Below are positions 1 through 7,362 of a stretch of 9,527 nucleotides of DNA, in pieces. Position numbers and translations under genes: made by a program. Origin of the DNA: Bacteroidales bacterium (GTDB lineage: Bacteria; Bacteroidota; Bacteroidia; Bacteroidales; UBA7960); assembly GCA_003560215.1 (NCBI GenBank), contig PWIY01000165.1, forward strand, positions 1 to 9,527, given 5' to 3'. The notes beneath the pieces were generated by a model. That model was not told where the DNA came from, searched no databases, and saw only the letters and a list, made by a program, of their open reading frames with translations. Every line of letters begins with the position of its first letter. Positions within the stretch are counted from its first letter, which is position 1.

Positions 1-48
1 AATACCATTTACGTCAGAAAGTTGCTGGATGAAGTACCTGTGAATTAG
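1..48 (+). CDS. atpF: ATP synthase F0 subunit b, C-terminal end (partial)
   Basis: Only the last 15 codons and the TAG stop are in the window; the frame enters from the left edge and ends in KLLDEVPVN. The b subunit is the peripheral stalk that links the membrane F0 part to F1. The assignment rests mainly on position: b normally precedes delta in F-type operons, and the delta gene starts 24 bp downstream. A short basic/acidic helix ending in a KLLDEV-like motif also suits the C-terminus of Bacteroidetes b subunits as I remember them. No domain can be checked in so short a piece, so the identity is an inference from context. Confidence 0.7.
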   Translation, partial: NTIYVRKLLDEVPVN

Positions 49-72
49 TTTTGTTCACAAACACAATCTTTC

Positions 73-636
73 ATGTATCCGGAAAGCCAGATTTTGTATA
101 AACGCTATGCCAGGGCTTTGCTAATGCTTGCTGAAGATAACGGGATTTTGGAGCAGTCTTATGCCGACATGAAACTGGCGGATGTGATTTTGAATGGGCA
201 TAAGGAGCTGTCTGTCAGTCTTAAAAGCCCCGTGGTCCGCGTTGGAAAAAAGCAAAATGTAATCAGGCGATTGTTTGAGGGGCGGATTGAACCCCTGATT
301 CTGCAGTTTATGCTCATCATTGTAAGGAAGCAGCGGGGCAACATTCTGGGAGGTATTGCTTCCTCCTATCGTGATGTGTATAAAAAGCATCTGGGTATTG
401 AGACAGTCAGGATCATAACTGCCCAGCCTCTGGATGAAAACCTCAGGGAACGGGCGCTGGCGGCTGCAAAAAAACTCACACCCTATACCATCGAATTTGA
501 CGAATCCATTGACCCCGACATTATTGGCGGCTTTATCCTGTTTCTGGGAGACAAACGCTACGATGCCAGTGTCAGAAACAGGCTCAATCAGGCTAAAAAA
601 CACCTTGGGCTGAAAAATTCGCATTCATATGACTGA
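73..636 (+). CDS. atpH: ATP synthase F1 subunit delta
   Basis: This is the delta (OSCP-like) subunit, which sits on top of F1 and ties the alpha/beta hexamer to the b-subunit stalk. At 187 residues it has the usual family length. The N-terminal domain opens with the typical RYARALLMLAED (residues 11-22). The C-terminal signature IDPDIIGGFILFLGDKRYD (146-164), followed by the basic helix SVRNRLNQAKKHL (166-178), is diagnostic of the OSCP/delta family. No Shine-Dalgarno sequence precedes the ATG at 73, as is common in Bacteroidetes. The start is supported by homology reaching almost to residue 1. The last 8 bp overlap the start of atpA, which suggests translational coupling in the atp operon. 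Confidence 0.96.
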   Translation: MYPESQILYKRYARALLMLAEDNGILEQSYADMKLADVILNGHKELSVSLKSPVVRVGKKQNVIRRLFEGRIEPLILQFMLIIVRKQRGNILGGIASSYRDVYKKHLGIETVRIITAQPLDENLRERALAAAKKLTPYTIEFDESIDPDIIGGFILFLGDKRYDASVRNRLNQAKKHLGLKNSHSYD

Positions 637-2278
637 AATTAAACCTTCTGAGATATCGGCCATATTGCGGCAGGAGATGGCCGGTTTTACCATGGAAACC
701 GAGCTGGAGGAAACCGGAATCGTGCTGCAGGTCGGTGACGGGATTGCCCGGGTTTACGGCCTGGCCAATGCCTGGTCGGGTGAAATGGTTGCCTGCAATG
801 ATTCAGGGCTTACCGGGGTGGTGCTCAATTTGGAGGAAGACAATGCCGGTGTGGTTCTTCTGGGCGATTCCCGCGGACTCAGGGAGGGAGATGTGGTGAA
901 ACGAACGGGCCGGATCGTTTCCGTAAAAACCGCGGAATCCATGACCGGAAGGGTGGTGAATACACTTGGGGAGCCCATAGACGGTGAAGGAGAGCTTGAA
1001 GGTCCTTTTTTTGAGATGCCCCTGGAACGCCGGGCACCCGAGGTGATTTACCGTCAACCGGTAAATGAACCCCTGCATACGGGGATTAAGGCCATAGACG
1101 CCATGATCCCCATAGGGCGCGGGCAGCGGGAGCTGATCATTGGCGACCGGCAGACCGGGAAAACAGCCCTGGCCCTGGATACAATCATCAATCAGCGCCG
1201 TTTTTATGAAAAAGGGGAGCCGGTTTATTGTATTTACGTCGCCATCGGGCAAAAAGGATCATCGGTGGCCAATACAGTGAATTACCTGAAGCAATACGGG
1301 GCCATGGATTATACGGTGGTGGTTTCGGCCACAGCCAGCGATCCTGCTGCCATGCAGTTTTACGCCCCCTTTGCCGGCATGGCGATCGGTGAGTTCTTCC
1401 GTGATACTGGGCGGCATGCCCTGGTGGTATTTGATGACCTGTCAAAGCAGGCGGTATCTTACAGGGAGGTCTCCCTTTTGCTGCGCCGCCCCCCCGGCCG
1501 TGATGCTTTCCCGGGTGATATCTTTTTCCTGCATTCCAGGCTGCTTGAGCGTGCCTCGAAGATCATTGCTTCTGATGAAATTGCGGCTCAAATGAATGAT
1601 ATTCCTGAGTCTGTAAGGCCTATGGTCAAAGGAGGTGGGTCACTGACCGCAGTGCCGATCGTTGAGTCACAGGCAGGAGATGTTTCGGCATACATTCTGA
1701 CCAATGTGATTTCCATTACTGACGGTCAGATCTTCCTGGAAACGCATCTTTTCAATGCAGGCATCCGTCCTGCGATCAATGTGGGGGTTTCAGTCAGCCG
1801 TGTGGGGGGGAATGCCCAGATGAGAACCATGAAAAAAGTGGCTGGTACCCTGAAAATTGACCAGGCCCAGTACAGGGAGCTCGAGGCTTTTGCCCGTTTT
1901 GGTACTGATCTGGATCCGGAAACCAGGCGGATTCTTGATAAAGGGGCCAGGAATGTCCGTGTGCTGAAACAGGTTCAGTTCGCCCCGATGCCCGTGTCGG
2001 AGCAGATTGCCGTGTTGTATTGCGGTACAAAGGGGCTCATGATGGATATTCCAGTTGAAAAAGTTGAGCAGTTTGAGAAAGACCTCCTTGCCCTTTTGCA
2101 TGAAAAGTATTCAGACCTCCTGGAGCAATTGGAAAATGATGTGCTGGACAAGGACGGCGAAACGGCCCTCAGGGAGGCGGTAACAGTGGTCAAAGGAGGG
2201 ATGTTTTCGCAGCAGCAGAGCGAATCCGTCCCTGCAGCCGGAGAAGCTTCACCTGAAAAAGAAAACGACAATACCTGA
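629..2278 (+). CDS. atpA: ATP synthase F1 subunit alpha
   Basis: This is the non-catalytic nucleotide-binding subunit of the F1 hexamer, acting on the cytoplasmic face of the membrane. It is 549 residues long. The N-terminal beta-barrel contains GIVLQVGDGIARVYGL (30-45). The P-loop GDRQTGKT is at 172-179, the Walker B region ALVVFDD at 264-270, and the Arg-finger motif SVSRVGG at 388-394 (Arg391). Between LLERA and GGGSLTA there is a long loop (about 311-334, containing MNDIPESVRPMVK). It is longer than the Bacillus form and resembles other Bacteroidetes alpha subunits as I recall them. A charged tail of about 23 residues follows VVKGGMF (521-527). The ATG overlaps the atpH stop, and atpG starts 5 bp after this stop. 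One oddity is Leu357 in the near-invariant SAYIPTNVISITDG motif, where Pro is expected. Confidence 0.99.
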   Translation: MTEIKPSEISAILRQEMAGFTMETELEETGIVLQVGDGIARVYGLANAWSGEMVACNDSGLTGVVLNLEEDNAGVVLLGDSRGLREGDVVKRTGRIVSVKTAESMTGRVVNTLGEPIDGEGELEGPFFEMPLERRAPEVIYRQPVNEPLHTGIKAIDAMIPIGRGQRELIIGDRQTGKTALALDTIINQRRFYEKGEPVYCIYVAIGQKGSSVANTVNYLKQYGAMDYTVVVSATASDPAAMQFYAPFAGMAIGEFFRDTGRHALVVFDDLSKQAVSYREVSLLLRRPPGRDAFPGDIFFLHSRLLERASKIIASDEIAAQMNDIPESVRPMVKGGGSLTAVPIVESQAGDVSAYILTNVISITDGQIFLETHLFNAGIRPAINVGVSVSRVGGNAQMRTMKKVAGTLKIDQAQYRELEAFARFGTDLDPETRRILDKGARNVRVLKQVQFAPMPVSEQIAVLYCGTKGLMMDIPVEKVEQFEKDLLALLHEKYSDLLEQLENDVLDKDGETALREAVTVVKGGMFSQQQSESVPAAGEASPEKENDNT

Positions 2279-2283
2279 TAGTT

Positions 2284-3168
2284 ATGGCCAGTCTGAAGGA
2301 GCTGCGTATCCGGATCGCTACCATTCGGTCGACAAGGAAAGTGACCGGATCCATGAAGCTCGTGGCTGCATCCAAATTGCGTGGTGTGCAGGAACACATG
2401 CTGAGCCTTCGTGACTATGCGGAAAAATTACGTCAGGTATTGGGCGAAGTGGTCATCCGGCTTCCTTCACGCCATCGTCATCCTTTCATGCGGCCGGGAG
2501 CAGCCGGGTCTGTGCTGCTGATCTGTGTGGGCTCCGACAAAGGCCTTTGCGGCACCTATAACCTGATGGTTATCAGGGAGACATTGAAGCAGATGAATGA
2601 ACTGCAGGAGGAAGGCTACAGGGTCAGGTTGATGGTGCTTGGGAAAAAGCCGGCCCGTTACTTTCAGCAAAGAGGGTTTGAGGTGGATGCCGTTGATGGT
2701 GAGATCATGCGAAAAGTCAATTACCGGTTGTCCGATGGATTTGCACGACAGATTACGGATCGTTACCAGAAAGAGTCTTTTGCCAGGGTAATGGTGGTTT
2801 ACAACCGTTTTGTAAATGCAGTGACGCATGATATCATTGCCGAGCAATTCCTCCCCTTATCGCTTAAGCGGCTGAGCGGCAAAACAAGACAGCACTGGCA
2901 GGAAGACAGAACCGTCATTCTTGAGCCCGAACGGAATGATGCGGTCAACTATCTGATGGAGCAGTATGTCAGTTACAATTGTTACCGCATTTTGCTGGAT
3001 GCATCCGCATCCGAACACGGAAGCCGGATGACGGCCATGCACAAGGCCTCCGACAATGCTGACGATATGCTCAGGAACCTGAATCTCCGTTACAATAAGG
3101 TCAGGCAGAGCATGGTAACCAAAGAGTTGCTTGATATTATGGGAGGAGAAAGTTCCCGTAAGTTATAA
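2284..3168 (+). CDS. atpG: ATP synthase F1 subunit gamma
   Basis: This is the central rotor shaft that couples turning of the c-ring to the catalytic sites in F1. It is 294 residues long, a normal length. The N-terminal coiled-coil helix reads RIRIATIRSTRKVTGSMKLV (8-27). The Rossmann-like middle part has SDKGLCGTYN (84-93). The C-terminal helix, with EHGSRMTAMHKASDNADDML (244-263) and VTKELLDIMGG (278-288), is the most conserved block of the family. It is the last atp gene here. No beta (atpD) or epsilon (atpC) gene follows; in Bacteroidetes these usually lie upstream of atpB, beyond the left edge. The start ATG lies 5 bp after the atpA stop, so the gene is probably read from the same transcript. 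Confidence 0.98.
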   Translation: MASLKELRIRIATIRSTRKVTGSMKLVAASKLRGVQEHMLSLRDYAEKLRQVLGEVVIRLPSRHRHPFMRPGAAGSVLLICVGSDKGLCGTYNLMVIRETLKQMNELQEEGYRVRLMVLGKKPARYFQQRGFEVDAVDGEIMRKVNYRLSDGFARQITDRYQKESFARVMVVYNRFVNAVTHDIIAEQFLPLSLKRLSGKTRQHWQEDRTVILEPERNDAVNYLMEQYVSYNCYRILLDASASEHGSRMTAMHKASDNADDMLRNLNLRYNKVRQSMVTKELLDIMGGESSRKL

Positions 3169-3175
3169 TCAGCGG

Positions 3176-3211
3176 CTGTTTCTGCGACTGTTTCTGCGAC
3201 TGTTTCTGCGA
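3176..3211 (+). repeat. 12-bp direct tandem repeat, three copies
   Basis: CTGTTTCTGCGA occurs three times in exact tandem (3176-3187, 3188-3199, 3200-3211), and a fourth copy begins with CTG. It starts 8 bp after the atpG stop. Because the unit is a multiple of three, one forward frame reads Leu-Phe-Leu-Arg repeatedly, but I do not believe that frame is a gene. A slippage-generated minisatellite is the simplest reading. Confidence 0.9.
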
Positions 3212-3381
3212 CTGCTTGTTGTTAACCACCTGGTTTGCGGCTTGTCTTTGCCGGAATTATTTCCGGAAGCCCGCCGCCTGTGCCCGGAATGCCTGGGTAC
3301 TTTTGCCCCCGGTTTAACGTTCTCCATCACGGAAGTAATTGAAAAATCATATCTTTATGGCAGCAATTTTTGCCTTGTTGC

Positions 3382-3403
3382 AGCATGAATTGCGGTTCAT
3401 GCT
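3382..3403 (+). other. Perfect 8-bp stem-loop, possible weak terminator
   Basis: The arms AGCATGAA (3382-3389) and TTCATGCT (3396-3403) are exactly complementary around the 6-nt loop TTGCGG. The sequence after the stem is TAAAAGC, not a run of T, so it does not meet the usual test for an intrinsic terminator. It could end atp transcripts inefficiently, protect their 3' ends, or sit in the amidase leader, whose start codon is 49 bp further on. Confidence 0.4.
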
Positions 3404-3452
3404 TAAAAGCACTGTACCATCGGCCTCAGGCTGAAAACAAACTTATCAGACC

Positions 3453-5129
3453 ATGAAAAAAATGTTATCCGGAAGCAGTCGAACCATTTCCTGGTTGTTG
3501 GTTCTTGCATTTCTGGCCGGTTTCTCTTTTGCCAAAATGGAGGATATATCAATTCATACGGTCAGGGAAGCAGGACGGCTGCTGGGTTTTTCCTTTTCGC
3601 AGACAGAACTGGAAAACATGATGCCCACGGTTCGGCTGCATCGCCAGTCAGGAGAAGCAATCAGTGAGGCCCGGCTTGAAAACTCAGTGGGTTCTGCCCT
3701 GGAGTTTGATCCATTGCCCCGGGGGTTTGAGTTGCCGGTTCAAAAAGGAGACATTCCATGGGAGTTGCCCGATGACGTTTCCCTGCCGGAAAACCTTGAG
3801 GAACTTGCTTATTTCAGCATTCCGGAACTTGCCGTGCTGCTGAAAAACCAGAAGATCACCTCTGAGGAGCTGACTCTGTTTTTCCTGGACAGGCTGGAGG
3901 AACATGATGAGACCATTGAAGGGGTTGTGACCCTTACAAGGGAGCGGGCGCTGCAACAGGCCCGGATTGCGGACCGTGAAATTGCTGCCGGAAACCATCT
4001 CGGGCCACTTCACGGGATTCCTTATGGAGCCAAAGATCTGTTGGCTGTGGAAGGCTACCCCACCACATGGGGAGCCATGCCGTTTAAGGATCAGGTGATA
4101 GATCATACAGCCTCTGTGGTCAGGCAGCTCGATGAAGCGGGAGCAGTACTCACTGCCAAACTGACTCTGGGAGCACTTGCCATGGGTGATGTCTGGTTTG
4201 GCGGGAAAACCCGGAATCCCTGGAATCTGCAAGACGGATCCAGTGGTTCATCCGCGGGGTCGGCCGCCGTTGTGTCGGCAGGCTTGCTTCCTTTTGCTTT
4301 GGGTTCAGAAACCCTTGGCAGTATCGTTTCTCCCGCTACCCGTTGCGGCGTGACAGGGTTACGTCCTTCCTACGGCAGGGTGAGCCGGGACGGAGCCATG
4401 GCGCTCAGCTGGAGCATGGATAAGATCGGCCCCATTGCCCGGAGCGCTGAAGAATGTGCCATGGTGCTGGAAGTGATCAACGGGCCTGACGGCGAGGATC
4501 GAAGCCTGGTGGATGCCGGTTTTAACTATGATCCGAACCTTGATGTAAGCGAACTTCGTGTCGGCTATATTGCTGCGTTTTTTGAGGAAGACTATACAGG
4601 GGCGGAGCAGGATAATCAGGTGCTTACGGATCTGGCCAATATGGGCATTGAACTCAAAGAGGTTGAATGGAACTTCCTTTTACCTGCGAACGCCCTGCGG
4701 ATTATCCTGTATGCTGAAGCTGCTGCTGCTTTTGACGAACTGACCGTGTCGGGCAGGGATTCCCTGCTTGTCAATCAGGCCATGAACGCCTGGCCCAATC
4801 TGTTCCGGGCGTCGCGTTTCATCCCGGCCGTAGATTATATCAATGCAAACCGGGTCAGAAGATTGCTGGTGGAAGAGGTGAATGCTCTGATGGCTGATTA
4901 CGATGTGATTGTTACGCCTTCGTACGGTGGCAATCAGTTGCTGGTTACCAACCTAACCGGTCATCCGGCCATCACTGCTCCGAACGGATTTACCGAAGGA
5001 GGTTCGCCCCTGAGTATTACATTCCTGGGCCAGTTATACGGAGAGGACAAAATGGTTTCACTGGCAAGGGCCTGGCAGGAATACAGCGGACATCATTCCG
5101 GCCGTCCTCCGTTGTTTGACCCGTCATAG
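3453..5129 (+). CDS. Exported amidase (amidase signature family)
   Basis: This is a hydrolase of the amidase signature family, which cleaves amide bonds with a Ser-cisSer-Lys triad. All three residues are visible: Lys194 in HGIPYGAKDL, Ser266 in GSSAGSAAV, and the nucleophile Ser290 in GSETLGSI. The 24-residue spacing between the serines equals that in fatty acid amide hydrolase. The protein has 558 residues. It begins with a signal peptide: a basic MKKMLSGSSR, a hydrophobic core to about residue 24, and a likely cut after SFA (Ala27). There is no lipobox Cys, so it is probably periplasmic. This separates it from cytoplasmic GatA; no gatB or gatC is nearby. A helical pre-domain (about 30-65) precedes the core, as in related Bacteroidetes amidases I recall. 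The substrate is unknown. The gene seems to stand alone, with spacers of 284 and 99 bp on its sides. Confidence 0.9.
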   Translation: MKKMLSGSSRTISWLLVLAFLAGFSFAKMEDISIHTVREAGRLLGFSFSQTELENMMPTVRLHRQSGEAISEARLENSVGSALEFDPLPRGFELPVQKGDIPWELPDDVSLPENLEELAYFSIPELAVLLKNQKITSEELTLFFLDRLEEHDETIEGVVTLTRERALQQARIADREIAAGNHLGPLHGIPYGAKDLLAVEGYPTTWGAMPFKDQVIDHTASVVRQLDEAGAVLTAKLTLGALAMGDVWFGGKTRNPWNLQDGSSGSSAGSAAVVSAGLLPFALGSETLGSIVSPATRCGVTGLRPSYGRVSRDGAMALSWSMDKIGPIARSAEECAMVLEVINGPDGEDRSLVDAGFNYDPNLDVSELRVGYIAAFFEEDYTGAEQDNQVLTDLANMGIELKEVEWNFLLPANALRIILYAEAAAAFDELTVSGRDSLLVNQAMNAWPNLFRASRFIPAVDYINANRVRRLLVEEVNALMADYDVIVTPSYGGNQLLVTNLTGHPAITAPNGFTEGGSPLSITFLGQLYGEDKMVSLARAWQEYSGHHSGRPPLFDPS

Positions 5130-5140
5130 CCAAACAAAGT

Positions 5141-5163
5141 ACGGTGGTTGAACAACATGCCGT
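5141..5163 (+). terminator. Imperfect stem-loop after the amidase gene
   Basis: ACGG and CCGT form the base of a stem that continues through two G-U pairs and, past a bulged A, a GTT/AAC helix around the loop GAAC. It begins 11 bp after the amidase stop. Only three T bases follow, so it is a weak candidate for an intrinsic terminator. The rest of the 99-bp spacer before the next gene shows no clear promoter. A TTTG at 5115-5118 with a poor -7 match 21 bp downstream is not convincing. Confidence 0.25.
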
Positions 5164-5228
5164 TTCCCGGTACGCAACAAAAAAGAACCTGAATAATAGA
5201 AATATTACTATCCAGATCAAATAGCGCA

Positions 5229-6383
5229 ATGAAGCAAGAAAAATTCCCATTGTATGTTAAGGTGCCACTGGTGCTGTTAACGCTGGTGCTCACGGTATTC
5301 ATTATGATCACCGCCAAGGGTATTCTGGTGCCGCTGATGATCTCCGGCCTGCTGGCAGTACTGATCAGTCCGATGGCTTCCTGGCTTGAAAAACGCGGTA
5401 TCCATAAGATACTGTCGGCTTTTTTAAGCCTTATTGCCCTGCTGGGGTTTCTGTTCGGGCTTATTTACTTCTTCTACAACCAGTTGCTGGGCTTTGCCGA
5501 TGAGCTGTCTATGCTCGAGCGGCGCATGGCCGAACTGCTTGACATATTCAATGAGTTTACCGGCCGGCATATTGAAGGTGCAGTACCCATATCGTTTGAT
5601 GACATTCAGGGGGTGATCTTCAACTACCTGTACGACAATATGGCCACACTGACCCAGGGGGTCATTGCCACCGCCACCACGGTTACCATTGTTTTCATTG
5701 TGCCCATTTACATTTTTCTTTTTCTGTATTTCCGTCATTTTCTGATTGAATTTATCCTCAGGGCATTTCCGGAAAAGGACCTTCCCAAAGTGCAGACTGT
5801 CATTCACAAGGTGAAGCTGGTGGTTCAGAATTATATCGTCGGAATGTTCATTGTAATTGTAATTCTTTCGATCCTGAACAGCATCGCCCTTTACAGTTTC
5901 GGATTGAAGCATGCCTTGCTTTTTGCCGTTTTTGCCGCATTGTTGAATGTGATTCCCTTCCTCGGCCCTTTTATCGGAGCCACCCTGCCCATTCTCTATG
6001 CATTGCTTACCAAGGATTCGCTGTGGTATCCGTTCGGGGTCTTCTTGTCTTTTTACGTTATCCAGTTGGCTGAGAGCAATATATTTACCCCGAAAATTGT
6101 GGGAGGTAAGGTTTCAATGAATCCTTTAATGACCATCGTGGCCCTGTTTGTGGGTAATTTTATCTGGGGGCTGGCCGGAATGATTTTGTTTATTCCGGGT
6201 ATGGCCATGATGAAGGTGATCTTTGATGAAATAGACGGGATGGAACCCTATGGCTTCCTCTTGGGTGACCTACGTGCTGCAAGGGAAAAAGAAAAAGAGG
6301 ATGCTGACCCGAAAGATGTGTCCCTTTCCGATAAGGTCGATGCCTTGACTGAAAAGGTGAAAAACATCAAGAATAAACTTTAA
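5229..6383 (+). CDS. AI-2E family (PerM-like) transporter
   Basis: This polytopic inner-membrane protein belongs to the AI-2E/PerM family (PF01594). It has 384 residues, a typical size. Hydrophobic segments lie at about 11-29, 30-50, 60-83, 145-168, 200-222, 228-246, 248-262, 266-285 and 300-328. A soluble, partly amphipathic stretch (about 86-140) separates the third and fourth segments, as is usual. Family hallmarks are NVIPFLGPFIGA (240-251) and the cytoplasmic PKIVGGKVSMNPL (288-300). The C-terminal tail after 345 is highly charged and may be helical (SDKVDALTEKVKNIKNKL). Members have been linked to autoinducer-2 export, sodium/proton antiport or unknown transport, so the substrate cannot be named. 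Its stop lies 2 bp from the truA stop on the other strand. Confidence 0.92.
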   Translation: MKQEKFPLYVKVPLVLLTLVLTVFIMITAKGILVPLMISGLLAVLISPMASWLEKRGIHKILSAFLSLIALLGFLFGLIYFFYNQLLGFADELSMLERRMAELLDIFNEFTGRHIEGAVPISFDDIQGVIFNYLYDNMATLTQGVIATATTVTIVFIVPIYIFLFLYFRHFLIEFILRAFPEKDLPKVQTVIHKVKLVVQNYIVGMFIVIVILSILNSIALYSFGLKHALLFAVFAALLNVIPFLGPFIGATLPILYALLTKDSLWYPFGVFLSFYVIQLAESNIFTPKIVGGKVSMNPLMTIVALFVGNFIWGLAGMILFIPGMAMMKVIFDEIDGMEPYGFLLGDLRAAREKEKEDADPKDVSLSDKVDALTEKVKNIKNKL

Positions 6384-6385
6384 TC

Positions 6386-7150
6386 TTATTCCACAGGATA
6401 GGGGTATTGAATATCTGTCAGGTACAACCCCCAGGCCGGTGCGGAGTATCCGGCACATCGCCGGTCTTTTTTCCGGATGATCATGTCAAAGCCTGCCGGG
6501 GTGATTTTCTCAAGCCCCACGTCCACCATTGTTCCAACAATGGCCCGTACCATATTGCGCAAAAACCGGTCTGCCTGAATGGTAAAACAAAGGATGTGTC
6601 CGTCCTGTTCCCAGACCGCTTTCTGAACCCGGCAGATATTGGTTTTAACCTGTGTGTTTGACCGGGCGAAACTGCTGAAGTCGTCATGTTCAGTTAAAAT
6701 ACCGGCCGCCTCCTGCATTGCCTTGATCTGAAGCGGACGTTCATACTGCCATGCCCGCTGGTACCAGAATGGGTCTTTTTCTGTGCAGATAAAGTACTGG
6801 TAAGTCCGGCTTGTGGCATGGAACCGCGCGTGTGCATTACCGGCCACGGGAAATATCGCATGAACGGCAATCCCTTGCGGAAGCAATCGGTTTAATTTAT
6901 AAACCAGGTGCCGGTCTGCAATCACACTTGCCGGCTGCTCACTTGTAAAATGCGCGTAAAAAATCTTCGCATGGACCCCTGTATCGGTCCGGCCTGCCCC
7001 GGTCAGTCTTATCTCCTCCCTGATAAGCAGGGATAAAGCCTCCTCAAGGGTTTGCTGGATGGTGGGTGATCCCGACTGAATCTGCCATCCGTGAAAACCT
7101 GTGCCGAGGTAGCTTAATCTGATAAAATACCGGTGTCCGGAAATTTCCAT
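6386..7150 (-). CDS. truA: tRNA pseudouridine(38-40) synthase TruA
   Basis: TruA isomerises uridines 38-40 in the anticodon arm of many tRNAs. From the ATG at 7150 the protein has 254 residues, the usual length. The catalytic Asp56 lies in GAGRTDTGVHA (51-61). ARFHATSRTYQYFI (108-121) holds the conserved active-site Tyr117. RFLRNMVRAIVGTMVDVG (195-212) and APAWGLYL (237-244) are further family blocks. The N-terminal RYFIRLSYLGTGFHGWQIQ is standard. The frame could be extended six codons to a TTG at 7168, but that codon lies inside a TATCTTTG promoter-like box, and the family N-terminus fits the ATG better. The gene is transcribed away from the hydrogenase-related operon and converges on the AI-2E family gene. 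Confidence 0.97.
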   Translation of the reverse strand: MEISGHRYFIRLSYLGTGFHGWQIQSGSPTIQQTLEEALSLLIREEIRLTGAGRTDTGVHAKIFYAHFTSEQPASVIADRHLVYKLNRLLPQGIAVHAIFPVAGNAHARFHATSRTYQYFICTEKDPFWYQRAWQYERPLQIKAMQEAAGILTEHDDFSSFARSNTQVKTNICRVQKAVWEQDGHILCFTIQADRFLRNMVRAIVGTMVDVGLEKITPAGFDMIIRKKDRRCAGYSAPAWGLYLTDIQYPYPVE

Positions 7151-7165
7151 TGGATGCTTTTCCTG

Positions 7166-7173
7166 CAAAGATA
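7166..7173 (-). promoter_or_regulatory. Candidate truA promoter, -7 box
   Basis: Read on the minus strand this is TATCTTTG, an exact match to the Bacteroidetes -7 consensus TAnnTTTG. It lies 15 bp upstream of the truA ATG, so the leader would be only about 10 nt. No TTTG -33 box is found 19-21 bp further upstream, which lowers confidence. The box contains the alternative TTG start, so if it is a real promoter, translation must begin at 7150. Confidence 0.45.
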
Positions 7174-7253
7174 CACGATATGATATTATACTGCCCGTTG
7201 ATCTGTTCAGGGCTGGCTGGTATGTATGATGAATGGGTTAAAGGAAGGGAATT

Positions 7254-7280
7254 AATCTTTAGAAAGATTCTAAATTTTTT
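7254..7280. repeat. Overlapping inverted repeats with T6 tract
   Basis: Two perfect 7-bp inverted repeats share sequence. The first is AATCTTT/AAAGATT around AG (7254-7269). The second is TTTAGAA/TTCTAAA around AGA (7258-7274). They cannot form at the same time. The second is followed directly by TTTTTT (7275-7280), which looks like an A+T-rich intrinsic terminator on the plus strand, although no plus-strand gene lies upstream between truA and this point. A dimeric regulator site is the other reading. Confidence 0.45.
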
Positions 7281-7362
7281 GGAGTTTACCCGGCAAAAAC
7301 CTCTGTCGAGATTTAAGTGTGTTGTGAATATGACAAAGTTAAGTTGGTTTGTGATTTTAGGA

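Larger units (their letters stand above)
3169..3452. other. Intergenic spacer between atpG and the amidase gene
   Basis: This 284-bp spacer has no gene I can support. It holds the 12-bp tandem repeat (3176-3211), a short CCGGAA/TTCCGG stem with a 4-nt loop (3251-3266) and an 8-bp perfect stem-loop (3382-3403). TACTTTTG at 3298-3305 fits the Bacteroidetes -7 box TAnnTTTG, but no TTTG lies 19-21 bp upstream. TATCTTTA at 3350-3357 is a 7-of-8 match, again without a -33 box. One of these probably belongs to an amidase promoter, but the sequence does not decide which. No stem with a clear downstream T-tract is present, so the end of the atp transcript is not obvious. Confidence 0.6.

Noticed and set aside
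50..61. TTTGT/ACAAA inverted repeat between atpF and atpH
   Set aside because: The arms have only 5 bp in an A+T-rich gap, which is expected by chance, and an operator inside the operon is not otherwise indicated.
1489..1495. C7 run in atpA (and G7 at 1804-1810) as possible phase-variation or frameshift sites
   Set aside because: The reading frame is intact and encodes conserved RRPPGR and SRVGGN. These runs arise from codon choice in conserved motifs, and on/off switching of ATP synthase is implausible.
3251..3266. CCGGAA/TTCCGG stem as the atp operon terminator
   Set aside because: The stem has only 6 bp and is followed by AAGCCC without any T-tract.
3131..3388. Forward 85-residue open frame with LFLR repeats overlapping the atpG end
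   Set aside because: It begins inside atpG in another frame, owes its look to the 12-bp DNA repeat, and shows no recognisable domain or start context.
5115..5147. Promoter for the AI-2E family gene (TTTG with a distant -7-like TACGGTGG)
   Set aside because: The -7 element misses two of six fixed positions, and the -33 box lies inside the amidase coding sequence.
7151..7168. N-terminal extension of TruA to a TTG start at 7168
   Set aside because: The TTG lies within the TATCTTTG promoter-like box, and family homology starts at the ATG at 7150.
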